In this document: positions 15,733 to 18,221 of the stretch, piece after piece
How the letters are laid out: each line of letters opens with the position of its first letter
Position numbering within the stretch: position 1 is the first letter of the stretch
Assembly: GCA_002413265.1 (NCBI GenBank)
Contig: DHWR01000306.1
Location: forward strand, 1-18,221
DNA: 18,221 nt
Direction of reading: 5' to 3'
DNA from: Chloroflexi bacterium UBA5177
GTDB taxonomy: Bacteria; Chloroflexota; UBA5177
Notes under the pieces: model-generated
Database searches by the model: none
What the model was told of the DNA's origin: nothing
Seen by the model: only the letters and a program-made list of their open reading frames with translations
Translations under genes and position numbers: made by a program

Positions 15733-16242
15733 CTACTTCTGTTCCCGTCGAAGCAGGTCCCGATCGGTGTAGACCAGCGACAACACCGCGTCGCTCGCCT
15801 GGCTGATAGCCGATGCGGCCATCACAGCAAGTAAGGGACGAGTGTAACGTGGCCAAAGATGTAAGGAATATGTCATGAGCGCGGCTATCCAGGTGCCGGT
15901 GCAGGTAGGACACAGCACAAGCTTGCCGATGGCGGCCCGAAGGCCGGTACCCTGGGGCCGCTTCTCGCCGTGCTCTTCTTTGATCACCGGCTTTCGAACT
16001 ACGGAAGTAATCTCGTCCTCGGATACCAGCTTCGACATGCGCAGCGTCGCCAGTCCCAGGAGAGCGACATCGAGAGCCTCGATTTTCTCCAGCCGGTTCT
16101 CCCTGCGTCGATAGAGCAAGAGGAAGCCTCCGAAAAGCGCGTTGTACAGGGCAATGAGCAACGCATAGGCGGGGTACGAGCGACCCGACGGCATGTCTGG
16201 AGTCTCGCTTCGCTCTTGAACTTCCTGATCCTGTGCCGGCAT
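15733..16242 (-). CDS. DUF1360-family small membrane protein
   Basis: This 169-aa protein has hydrophobic segments near 23-44, 57-68, 105-130 and 136-155. It carries the family's conserved cysteine motif in KLVLCPTCTGTWIAAL (Cys111, Cys114). Earlier in the chain, ALDVALLGLATLRMSKLVSEDEITSVVRKPV matches the DUF1360 pattern in which a membrane helix is followed by a polar Leu-Val-Asp/Glu-Asp-x-Ile segment and a basic stretch. The Bacillus member YjcA is sporulation-linked; elsewhere the function is unknown. The ATG at 16242 has GAGG six bases upstream; the frame continues to 16374, but that would overlap the divergent kinase gene. It shares a 93 bp promoter region with that kinase. Confidence 0.78.
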   Translation of the reverse strand: MPAQDQEVQERSETPDMPSGRSYPAYALLIALYNALFGGFLLLYRRRENRLEKIEALDVALLGLATLRMSKLVSEDEITSVVRKPVIKEEHGEKRPQGTGLRAAIGKLVLCPTCTGTWIAALMTYSLHLWPRYTRPLLAVMAASAISQASDAVLSLVYTDRDLLRREQK

Positions 16243-16335
16243 GGCAGGCCTCGCAACCGTTAGTAACCTAGGTCTCCCATTAGAAGCATCAATCGTGCCA
16301 CCTCGGTATACTTGCCGTGCCAGGAAAGTTGCCGC
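16243..16335. promoter_or_regulatory. divergent promoter region between DUF1360 and the second kinase
   Basis: 93 bp serve two divergent starts. TATACT at 16307-16312 is a good -10 candidate for the rightward kinase, 23 bp before its ATG, but no matching -35 lies at normal spacing. AGGAAAG before the ATG is its ribosome binding site. GTTAGTAAC near 16259-16267 is a short near-palindrome of unknown meaning. Confidence 0.4.
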
Positions 16336-18221
16336 ATGGAAGCCATTCAACGCATTGTTGTCCGGGATAAGCATCCGGTATTCGATCCAGAGCTTCTTAG
16401 GCGTCCACTAAACCGAGTCGTTCTGACGGTCGTGGGTCTGGGACTCGCCGCACAGGTGGCAGCGCTGGTCCAGGTGGTTGGCGGTCATGGGAACGCGGCC
16501 ACGCCATTCGACCACGCCCTCTTTGCCCTGGTTGCCATCTTCTGGCTGGCGCTCGGCGTGCTCGTCTTCCTACAGCGGCGTGCGCGCAGAACCGGCCAGC
16601 TTTTCGCACTTGCCTCTGCCTTCGGTTCCGCTTTCGTTGCTTTCGGCACCCTGTACGGCACCAACACCGCTGATTCTCTAGTGTTTGCTGTCGGCTTGTT
16701 GTTCTTTCCGCCCTTTGTCTTCCTCTTCGCACGCGCCTTCTATGAGGAGATGCCTGCTCACAAAGCCGAACCGTTGTTGTTCCTGCCGCCGGCCCTGCTT
16801 TTGTGGCCCGGGGCGCGCGACCTGGCAAATCACACGACGACCATTGCCTGGAAGCTGGTGTTACTGTCCGTCGGCGTGTACCTGGTGGCTGCCGCGCTGC
16901 AGGCTTGGCACGACCTCGGACTGGCGTGTTCACCCCAACAAGCGGCACAAAGCCGTGCTCTGCTTTTTGGGCTCATCGCCGGCACCATACCCGGAATCAT
17001 CGTGTTCATCGTGCCGATCGTGGCTACCGACAGCGTGAAGTTTCCGATCGCCTGGGTCGCGCCCATCATCCTTCTCTTCCTTGTAGGAATGAGCTACTCG
17101 GTACTGCTTTTCGAGTTCAGCGAGGCGGATCTTATCATCCGCCGTGGAGTCGTATACGCCGTGCTTACGGCTGCCATAGTGATGGCCTACGGTGGATTGG
17201 GCGTCGTACTTAATGCCAGTCGTAATACGGTCAAGGACCCCGCGGGTGGCCTCAGTTTCGTGCTAGTAACCGTTATCATCGGCGCGGCCTTTGCGCCCCT
17301 TACGTACCTGGCTCGGCGGCTCGTCGACTGGGTGCTGTACGGACGAAAGGCAGACCGTTGGGCATTGCTGCAGGACTTGACGGCGCATCTCTCCCGGATC
17401 ATGCAGCCCCATCAGGTCGGCGATGTACTGGTGAGAGAAATGGTCGATGCCTTGAACCTTCGTGGGGCCTTCCTGCTCCGGCGCATGGACGATGATTCCT
17501 TCCTCGTGCGCCATCGCAGTACCAGCTCTGGAGGACCCGAACATGAGCCCATCCTCGACGCCCTCGCCCTCGACCGAAGGTCGCTTGAAGAAGCGCTGGG
17601 AGACCCGCCCCAGGCCGTTCTCTTGGTCCATACGAAGCCTTTGACGTCCGGAAGGCGAGACGTCGTGCCGGAACGGTATAGGGTTTTGGACGAAAACGGA
17701 GCTGCCCTAAGCGTGCCCCTGGTCACGCGCTCCGGTCTCGAGGGAGTTCTGTGCCTTCAAGCCAAGCAGGCGCATGACGCGTTTGACGCCGATGACCTGG
17801 CCCTGCTCTGGCCCGTCATCCGGCAGGCTACCGCGGCATTGGATAATGCGCTTCTCTTCGCCAGACTCGAAGAGAAGGTCGAAGAGCTTCGCGGCGCATA
17901 TCGCAGGATCTCGCGAGAACAAGAAGCGGAGCGTGCCCGCCTGGCGCGCGAGCTGCACGATGGGACGGCCCAAGAACTGGCGGGTCTGATTACCCTGGCG
18001 ACGGTGGCCGAGCGCCAGCTCGGGGCCAACGGAGACCCCGCGCGGAGCACGCTGGATCGCCTCAAGCAGCAGGCCGAGGATGCCTACCAAGGTGTGCGGC
18101 GTGCCAGTCACGCGCTGCGGCCTCTGATGCTCGATGACTTTGGCCTGGTGCCGACACTGTCGCGCTATCTGGACGGATTTCGCGACTCGACGGGCATTTC
18201 CGTCGACTTCGTCGCGCAGGA
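16336..18221 (+). CDS. ComP/NarX-like multi-span sensor histidine kinase (5' part; runs off window)
   Basis: The frame from ATG 16336 is open to the last base, 628 codons, so the C-terminus is missing. About eight hydrophobic spans fill residues ~28-325. The region FEFSEADLIIRRGVVYAVLTAA then ARRLVDWVLYGRKADRW resembles the ComP-like 7-8 TM sensors that end in a VLYGR turn before the cytosolic part. A GAF-like domain follows (~345-500), then a coiled coil (~508-530), then a HisKA_3 dimerisation domain with phosphoacceptor His541 (RLARELHDGTAQELAG) and HALRPLMLDDFGLVPTL. The HATPase_c domain lies beyond the edge. HisKA_3 kinases pair with NarL/LuxR-type regulators, so one is expected just downstream. 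This kinase is unlikely to be the partner of the OmpR-type regulator here. Confidence 0.92.
   Translation, partial: MEAIQRIVVRDKHPVFDPELLRRPLNRVVLTVVGLGLAAQVAALVQVVGGHGNAATPFDHALFALVAIFWLALGVLVFLQRRARRTGQLFALASAFGSAFVAFGTLYGTNTADSLVFAVGLLFFPPFVFLFARAFYEEMPAHKAEPLLFLPPALLLWPGARDLANHTTTIAWKLVLLSVGVYLVAAALQAWHDLGLACSPQQAAQSRALLFGLIAGTIPGIIVFIVPIVATDSVKFPIAWVAPIILLFLVGMSYSVLLFEFSEADLIIRRGVVYAVLTAAIVMAYGGLGVVLNASRNTVKDPAGGLSFVLVTVIIGAAFAPLTYLARRLVDWVLYGRKADRWALLQDLTAHLSRIMQPHQVGDVLVREMVDALNLRGAFLLRRMDDDSFLVRHRSTSSGGPEHEPILDALALDRRSLEEALGDPPQAVLLVHTKPLTSGRRDVVPERYRVLDENGAALSVPLVTRSGLEGVLCLQAKQAHDAFDADDLALLWPVIRQATAALDNALLFARLEEKVEELRGAYRRISREQEAERARLARELHDGTAQELAGLITLATVAERQLGANGDPARSTLDRLKQQAEDAYQGVRRASHALRPLMLDDFGLVPTLSRYLDGFRDSTGISVDFVAQ

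Noticed and set aside
15652..15834. 60-aa frame with ATGAAA start overlapping the kinase 3' end
   Set aside because: No good ribosome binding site, Arg-rich shadow-like composition, and it overlaps both the kinase and the convergent DUF1360 gene.
16478..17213. apparently broken or frameshifted region with several short frames
   Set aside because: The frame beginning at 16336 is continuously open to the window end and encodes a coherent kinase; the short frames are shadows.
1..18221. CRISPR arrays, insertion sequences, integrase or attachment sites, rRNA or tRNA
   Set aside because: No spaced direct repeats, transposase-like frames, terminal inverted repeats or RNA gene signatures were found on reading both strands.

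Overview
This 18.2 kb window comes from a GC-rich chromosome, most likely an actinomycetote. The evidence is GTG, TTG and possibly CTG start codons, a mycothiol-dependent maleylpyruvate isomerase-like protein, and a first gene of the AAA-ATPase/TPR type often fused to cyclase domains in Thermoleophilia (Gaiellales and Solirubrobacterales). The phylum call is an inference from gene content, and the class is a guess. I see no mobile element, CRISPR array, tRNA, rRNA or phage gene. It reads as ordinary chromosomal backbone with a few small unexplained pieces.

Left part (1-5216): the 3' portion of a large ATPase/TPR regulator overlaps a GNAT acetyltransferase. Next come a YczE/YitT-like membrane protein and a convergent antibiotic-biosynthesis-monooxygenase-like protein. 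That last gene is divergent from a pair encoding a YdeI/OmdA-type protein and an MDMPI-type mycothiol enzyme. These are accessory metabolic and stress genes with no obvious shared pathway.

Centre (5238-12888): a nitrogen-assimilation block. gltB and gltD (NADPH glutamate synthase) run leftwards as a tight operon, and an Amt ammonium channel runs rightwards from the other side of a 280 bp shared regulatory region. Amt admits ammonium. GltBD, working with a glutamine synthetase outside the window, turns it into glutamate. Directly behind amt, with its own strong ribosome binding site, is a 43-codon single-helix membrane microprotein. It sits where many bacteria carry glnK, but it is not a PII protein.

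Right part (12889-18221): an unrecognised 173-aa protein made of two divergent copies of one unit is preceded by a clean sigma70-type promoter lying between the arms of a perfect 10-bp inverted repeat. Then comes an OmpR-type response regulator whose only plausible start is a CTG codon behind a perfect Shine-Dalgarno. Its histidine kinase follows after 2 bp. A convergent DUF1360 membrane protein follows, and a second, ComP/NarX-like multi-membrane-span histidine kinase runs off the right edge before its ATPase domain.

The strongest candidates for something undescribed are the Amt-linked microprotein, the two-repeat orphan protein with its nested promoter and palindrome, and the CTG-initiated response regulator. 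None is proven as a new system by sequence alone.
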